The notes under the pieces are model-generated. The model saw nothing but the letters and a program-made list of their open reading frames with translations, was not told the origin of the DNA and did no database searches. Below are positions 1 through 9,388 of a stretch of DNA of 64,000 bases, piece by piece. This DNA is from Bacteriovoracaceae bacterium (GTDB lineage: Bacteria > Bdellovibrionota > Bacteriovoracia > Bacteriovoracales > Bacteriovoracaceae), in contig JABFRR010000009.1 of NCBI GenBank assembly GCA_013141065.1, positions 170,777 to 234,776 on the forward strand, in the 5' to 3' direction. The translations under genes were made by a program, and so were the position numbers. Position 1 is the first letter of the stretch. Each line of letters begins with the position of its first letter.

Positions 1-316
1 TTAAAAAATCTAATCCTGTACCATCTGGTAAATTCCAGTCACTAATAATAAATTCTATTTTTTCAGCAGCTGCAATTTTTAATGCATCTTGGACACAAGG
101 AGCCTCAAAGATTTTTCCGTTGACTCCAATTGACTTTAGGTCACTGATCATTTGTTGTCTCAAGTGATCCATATCCTCTAGTATCAAAAATGTTTCATTT
201 GAAGGAAATGATGATTCAACTGGCTTATTAATCGGAATTTTTTTATTAGTTGATGTTTTATCAGATTGAGAAAGTTGTGATGGTAATTTAATTCTAGTAG
301 TAGTTTTTTCGTTCAT
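1..316 (-). CDS. Response-regulator receiver domain protein, 3' end cut by window edge
   Basis: The gene starts at the ATG complementary to 314-316 and reads leftward off the window, so about 105 residues are visible. A Ser/Thr/Lys-rich N-terminal tail of about 40 residues is followed by a CheY-like receiver: a hydrophobic strand ending in the acidic pair E47-D48, and the phosphoacceptor strand ending IISDWNLPDGTG with D93 as predicted phosphorylation site. The rest of the receiver and any output domain lie outside. Receivers of this type accept a phosphoryl group from a histidine kinase; no kinase is visible nearby. The disordered N-terminal extension is unusual for a stand-alone CheY. It is divergent from the large lipoprotein gene that follows. 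Confidence 0.85.
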   Translation of the reverse strand, partial: MNEKTTTRIKLPSQLSQSDKTSTNKKIPINKPVESSFPSNETFLILEDMDHLRQQMISDLKSIGVNGKIFEAPCVQDALKIAAAEKIEFIISDWNLPDGTGLDFL

Positions 317-524
317 AGGTGTGCTCTCGAAGTAAAAAGTTAATTCTCAAAAATTATATCACTAGTCTTTAAAATTTAGAGCTAAACTTCGCTAGATTTT
401 TTAAATATTCGCTTGACTCTTGTGATCGAGTTTTTTATCTAAGTTCTTGAAATTGTATTAACTAAAGACTTTTCTGACTGTTCCGATAAGGTATTGTCCT
501 TTGCTTACATTTTTGGAGTCAGTC

Positions 525-3500
525 ATGCGGTTACAAACATTGATTCTTATCACCTGCCTTCTAGTGCAGTCATGTTCAATTAGCTTCGAGGGTTGGGGGC
601 GCAAGCCTGCTTCGAATGCAAACTTTGAAAACCTCATCGGTCGAATGCAAAACTTTAAGTCGCGTTTAATGGGCTCTGAACAGGAAGCCAATTGTTCGAA
701 GGAGCAACTTGATTTAGATTTTAAAAAACTTATGAGCTCTGTAAAAAGAAATTCGTGTGCAGAAGATAATTTCATTTTTGATAGAGAAGAATTTAATCAA
801 AGAGCATGTCCAAAAATAAAAAAACCAGGGTACTTCGGTACTTTAGTAAGAAAAACTATAGATGAAGAAAAAAATAAAAAAAGAGTGACTATTTTTCAAA
901 ATAAAATTGATCCTACTTTTATTGCTTTCATAAAAGAAGCTCAAGGAATTTTAAAAGAGACTGGTCCTCTTATCTATGAATCGAAATTTGAAGCGCTTGA
1001 AAGAGCAGAACTTTTGGCTAAGTATGTTGAGAATATACTTCTTCCCGTCAGAGATGTCGTTGTGATGATGCGATCATACTTACCCAAAGAAGATGATGGG
1101 AAAATATTCTACTTAAGTTTACAGCCCTATGTGAGTGCAGAATTTTTACAAAACTTAGATCAAAATGGATTAGGACTGATTACTCAAGGACCTAATCCCG
1201 CAGGGAATCCATTTTACTTAACTATCGTTAAAACTACCAATGGACTTCATCAATTAATATTTTCTCCAACTGATATAATTCGTCGAGATGTAATTACTCT
1301 ACTTAAAGCACCGACTGCAAAAAATTACACTTTGGCTTTGAAGTGGATGACTCTTCATATGATGATGTCTCAGGTTTTTATTTATGAGACTCTTTTGGGA
1401 AACAAATCAAAAATCCCCATTCCCAATTCCTGCCAAACTCACTTCAATGGAAACTTACCAGCATCTTTTGATTTTAATTTCGAAGAGGGTGTCGGAGAGC
1501 GATTTCTTGATAATATATTAGTTGGCCATGGTCTTTCTTATAAAGACGATGATAGCTCATACCTCGATTATTATATAGATAATGTGAATAAAAATCCTAC
1601 GCAAGAAGGATATAGTGCATTAGTGCCTTTTGAAAATTATAAGAATGCTCTAAGAAGTTCTGAACCAAACGGTTCAATTAATCTTCAACCTCATTTTGAT
1701 GATGCTTCACATTTTCAAACAATTTTATCTTTTAAAATCAATGAAGCTCAAAGTATTTTTCGTGGTAAATTGAAAGGACGTACAGTCAATTATGCCGGAC
1801 AAGAAATATTTCAAAAAATGCTAGGTAGTTTCCCCACGGATGAATTAGCAGATGTCACTATTGGTGATGAAGTTAAACAAATTTATCCAGGTAAACAAAA
1901 TCTTTCTCCATATCTTCTGGAATTGATGCAAAAAAATGGATTTCTCGATTACAACGATTTAATTACTGAACGATTAAAGAAGAAATTTGTTGGTAAAAAA
2001 GTGAGTCTAGATTTTCCTTCGCTTTATTCTGCGCCGGTATGGCGTGATTGGAGTTTGAGATATTTATCAGACACAATTCATCAATACGAAAATCTTCCAT
2101 CAAGCTCTGCTTTGTACCAGAGTGTAAAAAACGCTTGTCTCATGAATGGTAGCAGAACTTCAGAGTTAAGAAATTTATGTACGACAGGAAGTCCTTTACA
2201 GAATATTTCAAACTTATTATCTGAGTTTAGATCAGGCGAGAAATACGTTCCAACCAGGAGATTAGAAGAAAATAAATTTAAAGAGCTCTATCCCTTTTTA
2301 GGCTTTGTTTGGATTTTACTAAGGGATCGTCACAACTTACTCCCAGATGCAAAACCGTTTGAATTGAATTTTCTTCTAGATCAAATGTCAGCGGGAAATC
2401 CTTGGGCCCGCTTAAAGTTTAGTTATATGGTCGCTTTAGATCAGTTAGAGCATCAACAAGAAGGAATAATTCCTAAATACGACTCGAAAATTTTTTATTC
2501 CAAAAATAATCAAGAACTAATGTGTAAAGTAAATAACTTTGCAATTCAGTATAATAATATTTCACAAGCGGGTAAAGTTTTAGGACTTAATAATCCATTA
2601 ACTTACAATTTTGCTGGTAAAATTCTCAATCAAAAAGAAAAAACTCAAATTTGGAGAAATATTCTCGATGATATTCATCAAAGAAACGCTCAATTGTTTA
2701 GTGTGAGAAATAAAAATCAAACTTACTATCAAGTTGTTGAGAACATCTCTAATAAAACAATTTTAACTGAAAGCGCAGCGCTTAATTCAGGTGCTAATTT
2801 AAGTCAAAAAGCTATTGCAGAAATTAAAAAAATATCAGGTACTTCAGAAGCTCAACTGGGTTCTTTCTTTTTAAAACTCTATCAGTTAAAAGATCCAGTA
2901 AAGCAGCAAGAGTTATTTGAAACATTTTCTAAAGTTAATGGAATTGATAGTACATTTCGGTTGAAATTGAATTTTCTGGCCATTGATGATTCATATAAAA
3001 AACCAATTTATAAAGATATTTTAAAGCAAGCAGCCCATTCAAGAAAATTACAAATCCTCTCTGAACTAGAGCGATTTTGTAAAATGGATGTAAACGATGA
3101 AATGGAATTTAAAAATATTTTTTATTCGACAACTAAAGCCCAAAATGAACTCAATCAAATTGCAGGACTCCCGGGAATCCCTGATGACGTAATGGAAAAG
3201 GTTAATGAAATGTCATCGAGTGAATGGCGTGACATGTGGTGGGGGATTGGTTCAGGTGTTGCTGGTGTTGCAGCCGCCATTGGTGCAGTGACAATTGGTG
3301 GCGCTTGCACCATTGCTTCTGGGGGGCTTTGTGCCCCTTTTGCAGCGGCGATTACAGTGGCAGGGATCTCGTCATTGGGAATTCAAATAAACTTAACTGG
3401 TAAAGAAATAGAAAGAAAGAAACAAGCAGACAATTCTGAAAGAGAAGTAAAAGCAATGGAGGATTTAGGTTTTGCAAATACTGGAAGTTCTGAAAGTGTT

Positions 3501-4892
3501 TCTAGGTCCTATGCTTGGGCGGCATTCGAAGCCATTACAATATTTCCTCTGATTGGAATTGCCGCTCGATCTGCATCCCTAGGTCCAAAAATTCTTTATG
3601 CAACAACCAGGACAATGATGAGACAAACTGGGGAGCGATCGTTTAAAGTTGCCGCAAAATCTGCAGCTCAAGAAGAAGAAGTGCGAGCCGCCCATTATCT
3701 ATTAGGGTTCTCTGGAGTGGCTAAAAATGCAGGACTTGATGGCAAGAGCATTGAACGAGCAACTACTCAAATTGCAAAAATTAAAAAATTATATACTTCT
3801 GGTGAAATTAACCTTGAGACTATGATCTCAAGAATTAGTGAAGTCTTGGCCCCAATTAAAAGAGCAAAATTAGCCTTGGCAAAAACTCTCAAGGGGGAAG
3901 TTGGTTCAATAAATGTAAAACAATCTAAAGCAATGATTGATAGTCAGACTGCTAATGTTATTTCTAATTATTTCGCTGATAACCCTAAAGAGATGTTGCG
4001 ACTTCTTGAAGGATATTCTGGAGAAAGGCTCAATAAAGCAGTGAGGATCATGGGTGAAATCAATGCAACGGACCGAATCAGTAATAGAATTCCAGTTTTT
4101 GGTGGAGTGAAAGATTGGTTTTTGAGAATGAGAAATGAAAACTTAGCTCTCAATGCTGCAAAAATTGTGAGGATCGAAAAAGAGCTGGCCCGTCTTGGAA
4201 GTAAGCCTGGTCAATTAGAAAATTTTATCAATAAAAATATAGATGACATTACTGATATTTTTCTTGAAATTCCTTTTAGGAAAAGAGAAATACCTTACTT
4301 TATTTTTGTTCAAGGTATGCCTGAGTTTAATTTTTTCAAAGGGCGAAAAATACCACTACTGAGTTCAATGTCTGAAGGGCAAACACTTAAGCGAGTTGTG
4401 ACGGCGAGAGCAAGATTGGTTCATGAAAGTTATAAATCGCAAGCTAGACAAAGTTTAAAATTAAAAAGATATGTTCAAGCTGAATCGACTTATAAAGCTT
4501 TCGAAGCTTTTAAAATGTCAGTCGCGGATTTAGCTAATCGAAAAATAGGTAAAGACTCAGCTAGAGTTTTAGGTGAATACCGCAATCTCGAAGAGACTAT
4601 CGCCAGAAAAATTCACGCTAAATATAAAGCAGGTGGTGAAAAAATGGAGTTTAAGAAATTTAAGAGAATTCTTATAAACCCAACGAATGCAGAAGAACGG
4701 GCCACTGCAGAGGCTCTTTGGGAATCAGTTCCAGCAGACGAATTGATGGGCATGAAAGAAGTTGGAGCATTTGCTCATAAAGCAGCACAAGAGCTTTCAA
4801 CTTATAGCGACGTAGACTCTTTTGAGAGGTATTTAAGTGCTTTAAAAATTCTTATTATTAATCGTAACCCTGCAGTGTTGGAGGTAATGTAA
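525..4892 (+). CDS. Very large lipoprotein of unknown function (1455 aa)
   Basis: I do not recognise the family. The start at 525 is chosen over an in-frame TTG at 501 because it is preceded by a TTGGAG ribosome site and opens directly into a lipoprotein signal peptide with lipobox LVQSC (predicted lipidated Cys17). The mature protein is mostly polar and probably helical. Near residue 905-955 there is a long Gly/Ala-rich hydrophobic stretch (GIGSGVAGVAAAIGAV followed by further Ala/Gly-rich sequence) and another hydrophobic segment about 65 residues later, which together look like a membrane hairpin. The C-terminal 400 residues are Lys/Arg-rich helices. Localisation is probably periplasmic face or outer membrane. 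It stands alone, with 130 bp before the next gene. The architecture (exported, central hydrophobic patch, basic helical tail) recalls membrane-inserting effectors, but that is inference only. Confidence 0.8.
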   Translation: MRLQTLILITCLLVQSCSISFEGWGRKPASNANFENLIGRMQNFKSRLMGSEQEANCSKEQLDLDFKKLMSSVKRNSCAEDNFIFDREEFNQRACPKIKKPGYFGTLVRKTIDEEKNKKRVTIFQNKIDPTFIAFIKEAQGILKETGPLIYESKFEALERAELLAKYVENILLPVRDVVVMMRSYLPKEDDGKIFYLSLQPYVSAEFLQNLDQNGLGLITQGPNPAGNPFYLTIVKTTNGLHQLIFSPTDIIRRDVITLLKAPTAKNYTLALKWMTLHMMMSQVFIYETLLGNKSKIPIPNSCQTHFNGNLPASFDFNFEEGVGERFLDNILVGHGLSYKDDDSSYLDYYIDNVNKNPTQEGYSALVPFENYKNALRSSEPNGSINLQPHFDDASHFQTILSFKINEAQSIFRGKLKGRTVNYAGQEIFQKMLGSFPTDELADVTIGDEVKQIYPGKQNLSPYLLELMQKNGFLDYNDLITERLKKKFVGKKVSLDFPSLYSAPVWRDWSLRYLSDTIHQYENLPSSSALYQSVKNACLMNGSRTSELRNLCTTGSPLQNISNLLSEFRSGEKYVPTRRLEENKFKELYPFLGFVWILLRDRHNLLPDAKPFELNFLLDQMSAGNPWARLKFSYMVALDQLEHQQEGIIPKYDSKIFYSKNNQELMCKVNNFAIQYNNISQAGKVLGLNNPLTYNFAGKILNQKEKTQIWRNILDDIHQRNAQLFSVRNKNQTYYQVVENISNKTILTESAALNSGANLSQKAIAEIKKISGTSEAQLGSFFLKLYQLKDPVKQQELFETFSKVNGIDSTFRLKLNFLAIDDSYKKPIYKDILKQAAHSRKLQILSELERFCKMDVNDEMEFKNIFYSTTKAQNELNQIAGLPGIPDDVMEKVNEMSSSEWRDMWWGIGSGVAGVAAAIGAVTIGGACTIASGGLCAPFAAAITVAGISSLGIQINLTGKEIERKKQADNSEREVKAMEDLGFANTGSSESVSRSYAWAAFEAITIFPLIGIAARSASLGPKILYATTRTMMRQTGERSFKVAAKSAAQEEEVRAAHYLLGFSGVAKNAGLDGKSIERATTQIAKIKKLYTSGEINLETMISRISEVLAPIKRAKLALAKTLKGEVGSINVKQSKAMIDSQTANVISNYFADNPKEMLRLLEGYSGERLNKAVRIMGEINATDRISNRIPVFGGVKDWFLRMRNENLALNAAKIVRIEKELARLGSKPGQLENFINKNIDDITDIFLEIPFRKREIPYFIFVQGMPEFNFFKGRKIPLLSSMSEGQTLKRVVTARARLVHESYKSQARQSLKLKRYVQAESTYKAFEAFKMSVADLANRKIGKDSARVLGEYRNLEETIARKIHAKYKAGGEKMEFKKFKRILINPTNAEERATAEALWESVPADELMGMKEVGAFAHKAAQELSTYSDVDSFERYLSALKILIINRNPAVLEVM

Positions 4893-5022
4893 TAATACAA
4901 TTAGAGTCTGAGTAAATAGCTCAGCCAATGTCCTACTAAATTTCTTGGTGATTTTTTTCTTTTAATTTGAATCTTATGGTTTAGAATTATTAGATATTAA
5001 TATTTTGAGTGATTAATTTTTC

Positions 5023-6198
5023 ATGTTTAAAAAACAGCATTATCTTTTTTTGATTCTACCAATAATGATGATTGGTTTCACTTTTGATGCCCACGCATAT
5101 CCAAATTTTATTGGCCATGGCTACAATGCTTGCATCACTTGCCATTACAATCCTTTTGGAAATGGGCCTATAAATGATTATGGACGAGCAGTCTCAGCAA
5201 CAGCTATTGGCTCTAGGGGCTGGTATGACGACAATAAGCCTGAAGATTTAATTTCACAAGAGTCTGGATTTTTTTTTAAGGAATCAAAAAATAAAAACTT
5301 CAGGCCATCAGCAGCCTATAGAGGACTCTTCTTACAACGTAACTTTCGAGAAAAAGCTGAAACTTCTGAATACATCCATATGCAAGCAGATGTTAACCTC
5401 GTGACAAAATTTGGTGATAGAGATCAGTTTATTTCAAGTTTTAGTTTTGGATATGCACCAATTCCTAGATCTCTTCAAAATACTCCTGCAGCTGATACCA
5501 TCGATACATTTCGTTCAAGAGAGCACTATATAGGTATTAGACCAGTGCAAAGTTTTGGAATCTATGCGGGGTTAATGGACAAGCCCTTTGGTATTAGAGT
5601 TTCCGAGCACGTTGCCTATTCTAGAACGACTCCTCAACTAACTATGGACGATCAAGCCCACGGTGTCCTTCTTCACTATAATACTCCAATGTTTGAAGCA
5701 GGAGCTAATGTCTTTGTGGGAAACATGGCCCAAGAGGCTGATCTCAGAATGAAAGGAACAGCTGCAACTTTTGAAGTGACAATGTTTGAAAGAAATCGTT
5801 TTGGATTATCTTATTTATCTCAATCAAACACTTTGCTCAACGTAGGTGCAATGGCGATGCACATAAGAGCAGGACTTGATCACGGAAACAGTTTGCTTTT
5901 TGAGGTTGGTAAGGTGAATAAAAAAGCAAAACTTATAGAGAGTGTGAAGGATGAAATGTATGGAATGTTTCAAAATCATATAAGGGCTAAAAGAGGTTTT
6001 TATATACTCAATTCAATTGAGTATTACAAAAATGCCAGTGACAAAAGTTATCGAGTTCGATTTGGCCCGAGTTTACAATACTTTCCTATGACTAGAGTCG
6101 AATTGAGAATTGATCTCAATAATACGAGAAATTTTAATCAACAAATCAGTACTAAAGATCGCTGGGATCTAATGGGACAGATTCACTTGTGGTTATAA
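5023..6198 (+). CDS. Secreted c-type heme protein with probable outer-membrane barrel
   Basis: A signal peptide (cleavage likely after AHA25) is followed by one c-type heme site, C37-I-T-C40-H41, in a short N-terminal segment (about 25-60). The remaining 330 residues have alternating aromatic/polar strands and repeated short turns typical of an outer-membrane beta barrel, ending in the aromatic-rich IHLWL. Proteins with a small heme-binding head and a barrel body occur in respiratory or metal-oxidising modules; the substrate cannot be read here. It is followed within about 14 bp by a TPR-like exported protein and then a YceI protein, so the set probably forms one envelope operon. The heme motif is certain from sequence; the barrel assignment is inference from strand pattern. 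Confidence 0.7.
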   Translation: MFKKQHYLFLILPIMMIGFTFDAHAYPNFIGHGYNACITCHYNPFGNGPINDYGRAVSATAIGSRGWYDDNKPEDLISQESGFFFKESKNKNFRPSAAYRGLFLQRNFREKAETSEYIHMQADVNLVTKFGDRDQFISSFSFGYAPIPRSLQNTPAADTIDTFRSREHYIGIRPVQSFGIYAGLMDKPFGIRVSEHVAYSRTTPQLTMDDQAHGVLLHYNTPMFEAGANVFVGNMAQEADLRMKGTAATFEVTMFERNRFGLSYLSQSNTLLNVGAMAMHIRAGLDHGNSLLFEVGKVNKKAKLIESVKDEMYGMFQNHIRAKRGFYILNSIEYYKNASDKSYRVRFGPSLQYFPMTRVELRIDLNNTRNFNQQISTKDRWDLMGQIHLWL

Positions 6199-6211
6199 AG
6201 TGGAAATAAAT

Positions 6212-7273
6212 ATGAAAAAATCATTATTAATATTTATTCTCCTCTCATTAACATCTGCAATTCAGGCGCAAGATGAAACCTTTGGTAATATTAAACTCAT
6301 GCAGCTCTATCTAGACAAAAATCAACTTGAAAAAGTTGAGGATCTTTACGATGACAAAGAAGATCTTTTATCTAAAAGCTGGATGGCCCTTGAAAGACTT
6401 GCAATCAGTTTTGAAAGAAGAGAGAAGTTCAAAGAAGCTATTGATACCTACAGAAAAATTATTATTAGTTTTAATAAATCTGCCCACGATAAAATATTAG
6501 CAACTAGTGCCAGAGCAATTGTCAGTGCTGATTATGAGAGAACGAAACTTCCTTTTTATTATTACAAGTTAGCACTTCTCAATACTCAACTTTTTGGAAA
6601 GACTCACGAATATACTCGCGATATTGACCGCAAAAGATTTAAAACATCTGCAGAAGGTTTTATTGGTCTTTGTCGGAAGGTGAGATGTGATGAGGGAGAC
6701 CTCAAACTTCTTGAAGATTTACTCCAAGAAAAAATTACTGTTGATGTCAGTAAGATTTATAGACGCTCATGGTTTTTGTCTCTAGATTTAATGAGCTGGC
6801 AAGATCGAGTGACCTTAGTTGCACGATCGGGTGGTGCAAGGTTCAACCTACTTGGAACAGCGATGGGGTCTTGTATTGGCGGTGGAAGAAAGTGGGAAAA
6901 TGTTGATTATGAAATAGATTTCGAAGGATGTCTTGCTGTCGCCTCAGCTACTGTTAGCTCACAATCAACGGGAATTTCTTACGAGCAAGCCTCTGTTCCA
7001 ATAAAATCATTTTTTGTAGGTCCTGGATTTTACACTAAGTCTTTTTCAGATAACGTTCTTGTTGGTCTTCAGCTTCCAGTGAAATATCGAACCGGAGAAT
7101 GGACGAACCCTAGTGAAGAACTTTATACATTTGAAAGAGGCACTTCGATAGAAGTTGGTTATTTTCTACAAACAAAAATTAAAATTAAAAACATTTCGTT
7201 GCGTACACGTCTAGGAAAAGTTCTTCCAAATCCCGGAAGTCTTTGGTCTATTGGTGCAATTTACGAATTTTAG
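6212..7273 (+). CDS. Exported protein with TPR-like N-terminus, unknown function
   Basis: The start at ATG 6212 is preferred to the in-frame GTG at 6200 because AGTGGA sits at a suitable distance and the protein then opens with a clean signal peptide (MKKSLLIFILLSLTSAIQA). Residues about 25-150 are helical with a recognisable TPR-like pair (WMALERLAISFERREKFKEA). The C-terminal half (about 180-353) is rich in aromatic and glycine alternation, for example FFVGPGFYTKSFSDN, and finishes with a strand ending YEF, which suggests an outer-membrane barrel. The gene lies 13 bp after the heme/barrel gene and 10 bp before the YceI gene, consistent with one transcript. No enzyme motif was seen. Confidence 0.75.
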   Translation: MKKSLLIFILLSLTSAIQAQDETFGNIKLMQLYLDKNQLEKVEDLYDDKEDLLSKSWMALERLAISFERREKFKEAIDTYRKIIISFNKSAHDKILATSARAIVSADYERTKLPFYYYKLALLNTQLFGKTHEYTRDIDRKRFKTSAEGFIGLCRKVRCDEGDLKLLEDLLQEKITVDVSKIYRRSWFLSLDLMSWQDRVTLVARSGGARFNLLGTAMGSCIGGGRKWENVDYEIDFEGCLAVASATVSSQSTGISYEQASVPIKSFFVGPGFYTKSFSDNVLVGLQLPVKYRTGEWTNPSEELYTFERGTSIEVGYFLQTKIKIKNISLRTRLGKVLPNPGSLWSIGAIYEF

Positions 7274-7283
7274 GAGTTAAATT

Positions 7284-7763
7284 ATGAAGGCAACTTTACT
7301 AGCTTTAGGGTCTTTTGTTTTTATTAACACATCATTTGCTCATGAAGTAACTGTGAAAATTGCTTTATGGCCAGCTGGGGGCTTTGAAGCCAAATCAGCT
7401 AAGTTAAAAGGTGAGATTAAAAAAGAAGGCAGCAAAATGACTGCCGAAAATCTTTGGGTAAAAGTTGAAGAACTTAAGACTGGGATTACTCTTCGAGATG
7501 AACATTTTCATAAGCATTTAAGCTTTGATAAATCACCAAAAATTTCACTTACTCAAGTAGTAGCTGAGGGTGGAAAGGGGACAGGCTTTCTCACTGTTAA
7601 TAATGTTAAGCAGCCAGTTACCTTTACTTATAAAAATGCATCACCTAAAAAGCTAGAAGCTGTTTTTAAAGTTAAAGCTTCTGCTTTTAAATTACCTCCA
7701 GCTAAATACATGGAAATTGGTGTTGATGATGACGTGGAAATTGTAGCAATTATTGACGTATAA
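7284..7763 (+). CDS. YceI-family periplasmic protein
   Basis: A 159-residue protein with a signal peptide (through about SFA19). YceI proteins are lipocalin-like beta barrels that bind polyisoprenoid or other amphiphilic ligands in the periplasm. Family hallmarks visible here are the strand-turn pattern ending LKTGITLRDEHFHKHL, the central GFLTVNNVKQPVTF segment, and the length of about 160-190. Ribosome site GGAG lies 6 bases before the ATG. It is the last gene of the heme/barrel envelope group. Isoprenoid quinone binding would fit the heme-protein context, but the ligand is not determinable from sequence. Confidence 0.82.
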   Translation: MKATLLALGSFVFINTSFAHEVTVKIALWPAGGFEAKSAKLKGEIKKEGSKMTAENLWVKVEELKTGITLRDEHFHKHLSFDKSPKISLTQVVAEGGKGTGFLTVNNVKQPVTFTYKNASPKKLEAVFKVKASAFKLPPAKYMEIGVDDDVEIVAIIDV

Positions 7764-7865
7764 TTTATGTCAAGTCAACTGGCTCCAAAATGGCGCAGTT
7801 AATATTGGCAGATCTTTAATACAAAAATATTAATTTTTAGCTCAAGTAATTGATTAATCTGCCTG

Positions 7866-7895
7866 TTGTATTAAAAAAGACCTTAATGCTAGAAT
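7866..7895 (+). promoter_or_regulatory. Probable sigma-70 promoter of the mono-heme lipoprotein gene
   Basis: TTGTAT at 7866-7871 and TAGAAT at 7890-7895 are separated by 18 bases. The predicted transcription start would be about 20 bases before the gene at 7925. Found by eye only; one mismatch in the -10 and two in the -35. Confidence 0.45.
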
Positions 7896-7924
7896 CAGCA
7901 ATGTAGATTAAAAAAGAGCTTTGA

Positions 7925-8317
7925 ATGGTTGATGTGAAATTTATGGCAAACAAACTCATTATTTCTTTATTTTTATGTTTAGCCTTTGTATCTTGTGGAC
8001 AAGATTATAACAGTAATTATGGGGATAAGGGGCGCTACACACCGATAGAAGGGATCGACTCTTCCACTCCAGCAGGCGCAAGAATGCTCGGTGTATATAG
8101 GGTTATGCAAGATAAGTGTTTCCAATGCCACCAATGGTCTAATTATAAAACAGCTGAACAGTGGGAAGCGGCAGGCATAGTTTCTAGGGGAAGTTTGTCA
8201 GGATCTATTTGTCATACAAGGCTTAAAAATAATGGCAGTGACATGCCTCCAGATCCGATTGCCCAACTCACGGCTGAAGAATTAACAGCAGTCGAAGAGT
8301 GGATTTTAAATATGTAA
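7925..8317 (+). CDS. Mono-heme cytochrome c-like lipoprotein
   Basis: 130 residues with lipobox FVSC (Cys24) and one c-type heme site C65-F-Q-C68-H69. About 40 residues later comes SDMPPDP, where M107 is the probable distal axial ligand, followed by the helix LTAEELTAVEEWIL that closes small class I cytochromes. It is probably a periplasm-facing electron carrier tethered to a membrane. ATG 7925 has AAGAG 7 bases upstream; ATG 7943 is an alternative that would shorten the signal peptide. It has its own apparent promoter and a strong terminator. It is co-directional with the heme/barrel group 160 bp upstream, so the two may serve the same redox task. Confidence 0.82.
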   Translation: MVDVKFMANKLIISLFLCLAFVSCGQDYNSNYGDKGRYTPIEGIDSSTPAGARMLGVYRVMQDKCFQCHQWSNYKTAEQWEAAGIVSRGSLSGSICHTRLKNNGSDMPPDPIAQLTAEELTAVEEWILNM

Positions 8318-8320
8318 TAA

Positions 8321-8348
8321 AAAAAACCAGGCCTTGACCTGGTTTTTT
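8321..8348. terminator. Bidirectional intrinsic terminator
   Basis: Stem arms AAAAAACCAGG (8321-8331) and CCTGGTTTTTT (8338-8348) around a 6-base loop give an A-tract/hairpin/T-tract that works in both directions. It lies between the convergent cytochrome gene and the gene at 8357-9295. Confidence 0.9.
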
Positions 8349-8356
8349 TATGAATT

Positions 8357-9295
8357 TTATTTAAAGAAACAACCTTTTGCTTTTAAAGTCTCATACTGCT
8401 TAGTGAGATATGGATCTGTTCCAGCCTTATCTTTAAGAGTTTTATAAAATGCATCTTGAATAGAGAGTTTTTCTTTTGCTGCTTTTGCTGCAACTTCATC
8501 CATTGTGCTTATCCATGCTGCAGTATCTTTAGGAGACATGTCGTCAGCAACGATCTTCCAAAATTTATGTGGATTTTTTGGATCGATCACATTAGCTTTG
8601 CCACCAGTTGTTGATAGTTTTTTAATTGAAGCAACAAGTGATTTTTGATCTGGAGAACCATTTTCAGCTAGAGCTAAAAAGAGAGCTAGCGTTTTTTCAT
8701 CTTGAGGTGCAACCATGTCTGGAGTTACTTTAGAATAATCTCCCATACCTAGTTTTTTCATTCGTGAGCTAATAAAAGTATTTAGGTCTTTAGGATTAGA
8801 AGGAATAACACTTTTTAATAGACCTGCAGATGTTGAGTTTTGAATTGTTTCAACACTAAATTCAAAACCTTTTTTTGCAAGTGTAGGATTCACACATTCA
8901 GCACAAGTAATAATGACTGATTTACCATATCTGTTGGCAACATAAATAAGACTGTTAACTGTCGCTACCAGTTGCTTATCAGTCACTTGATCAACTGGCA
9001 TATCGAGTAATCCTTTGAGTCCACGAATTCTGTCTTGGTCTGCTTTACTGGTCGCAGGTGCCATTTCTAAAGCTTGTAAAAGTTGTCTCTTACTATCACT
9101 TCCAGGTTTGATCCCTAAAGCGTTCAGTGAACTCGCTACATAACTTTGAACTTGCTTGGAATCATCAAGAAGAATTCCATTTTTTGTCAAAATCTTTCCA
9201 AATTCAACATTGTTAAAAATAAAATCAACCAGCTTTGCACCCGAAGCGAACGCAACGTTGATAGATAATAAAAAGACCAACAAATACTTATACAT
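8357..9295 (-). CDS. Secreted protein of unknown function
   Basis: 312 residues beginning with a typical signal peptide (MYKYLLVFLLSINVAFAS). The mature part is Lys/Ala/Ser-rich and probably helical, with one CxxC (TCAEC, near residue 135) and a Cys close to the C-terminus (GCFFK). No catalytic motif or known repeat was recognised. It is transcribed leftward into the bidirectional terminator, with a 223-bp divergent region separating it from the secreted EEP enzyme. It may be monocistronic. The CxxC could be a redox or metal site, but nothing around it supports one over the other. Confidence 0.75.
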   Translation of the reverse strand: MYKYLLVFLLSINVAFASGAKLVDFIFNNVEFGKILTKNGILLDDSKQVQSYVASSLNALGIKPGSDSKRQLLQALEMAPATSKADQDRIRGLKGLLDMPVDQVTDKQLVATVNSLIYVANRYGKSVIITCAECVNPTLAKKGFEFSVETIQNSTSAGLLKSVIPSNPKDLNTFISSRMKKLGMGDYSKVTPDMVAPQDEKTLALFLALAENGSPDQKSLVASIKKLSTTGGKANVIDPKNPHKFWKIVADDMSPKDTAAWISTMDEVAAKAAKEKLSIQDAFYKTLKDKAGTDPYLTKQYETLKAKGCFFK

Positions 9296-9368
9296 AGATT
9301 TTTCCTCGCTCTAAGATTAGGCTACTTACTTATTATTCGGAAAATTTGGTGAATAACTTTAGCCTCTT

Positions 9369-9388
9369 AAACGCTCTGCGTTTTTTTT
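9369..9388 (+). terminator. Terminator-like hairpin with T-tract in a divergent intergenic region
   Basis: AAACGC (9369-9374), loop TCT, GCGTTT (9378-9383), then further Ts to 9388. The orientation serves rightward transcription, yet no rightward gene ends here: the next gene rightward starts at 9519. It could be a leader attenuator for that gene or the end of a short RNA. The stem is only 6 bp. Confidence 0.4.

Noticed and set aside
458..775. 105-codon leftward frame opposite the first lipoprotein
   Set aside because: It is covered by a better frame with lipobox and ribosome site; the reverse frame lacks both.
7777..7800. Imperfect hairpin AACTGGCTCC / GGCGCAGTT that resembles the one at 12137-12158
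   Set aside because: Mismatches and a bulge; with only two copies I cannot support a dispersed repeat family.
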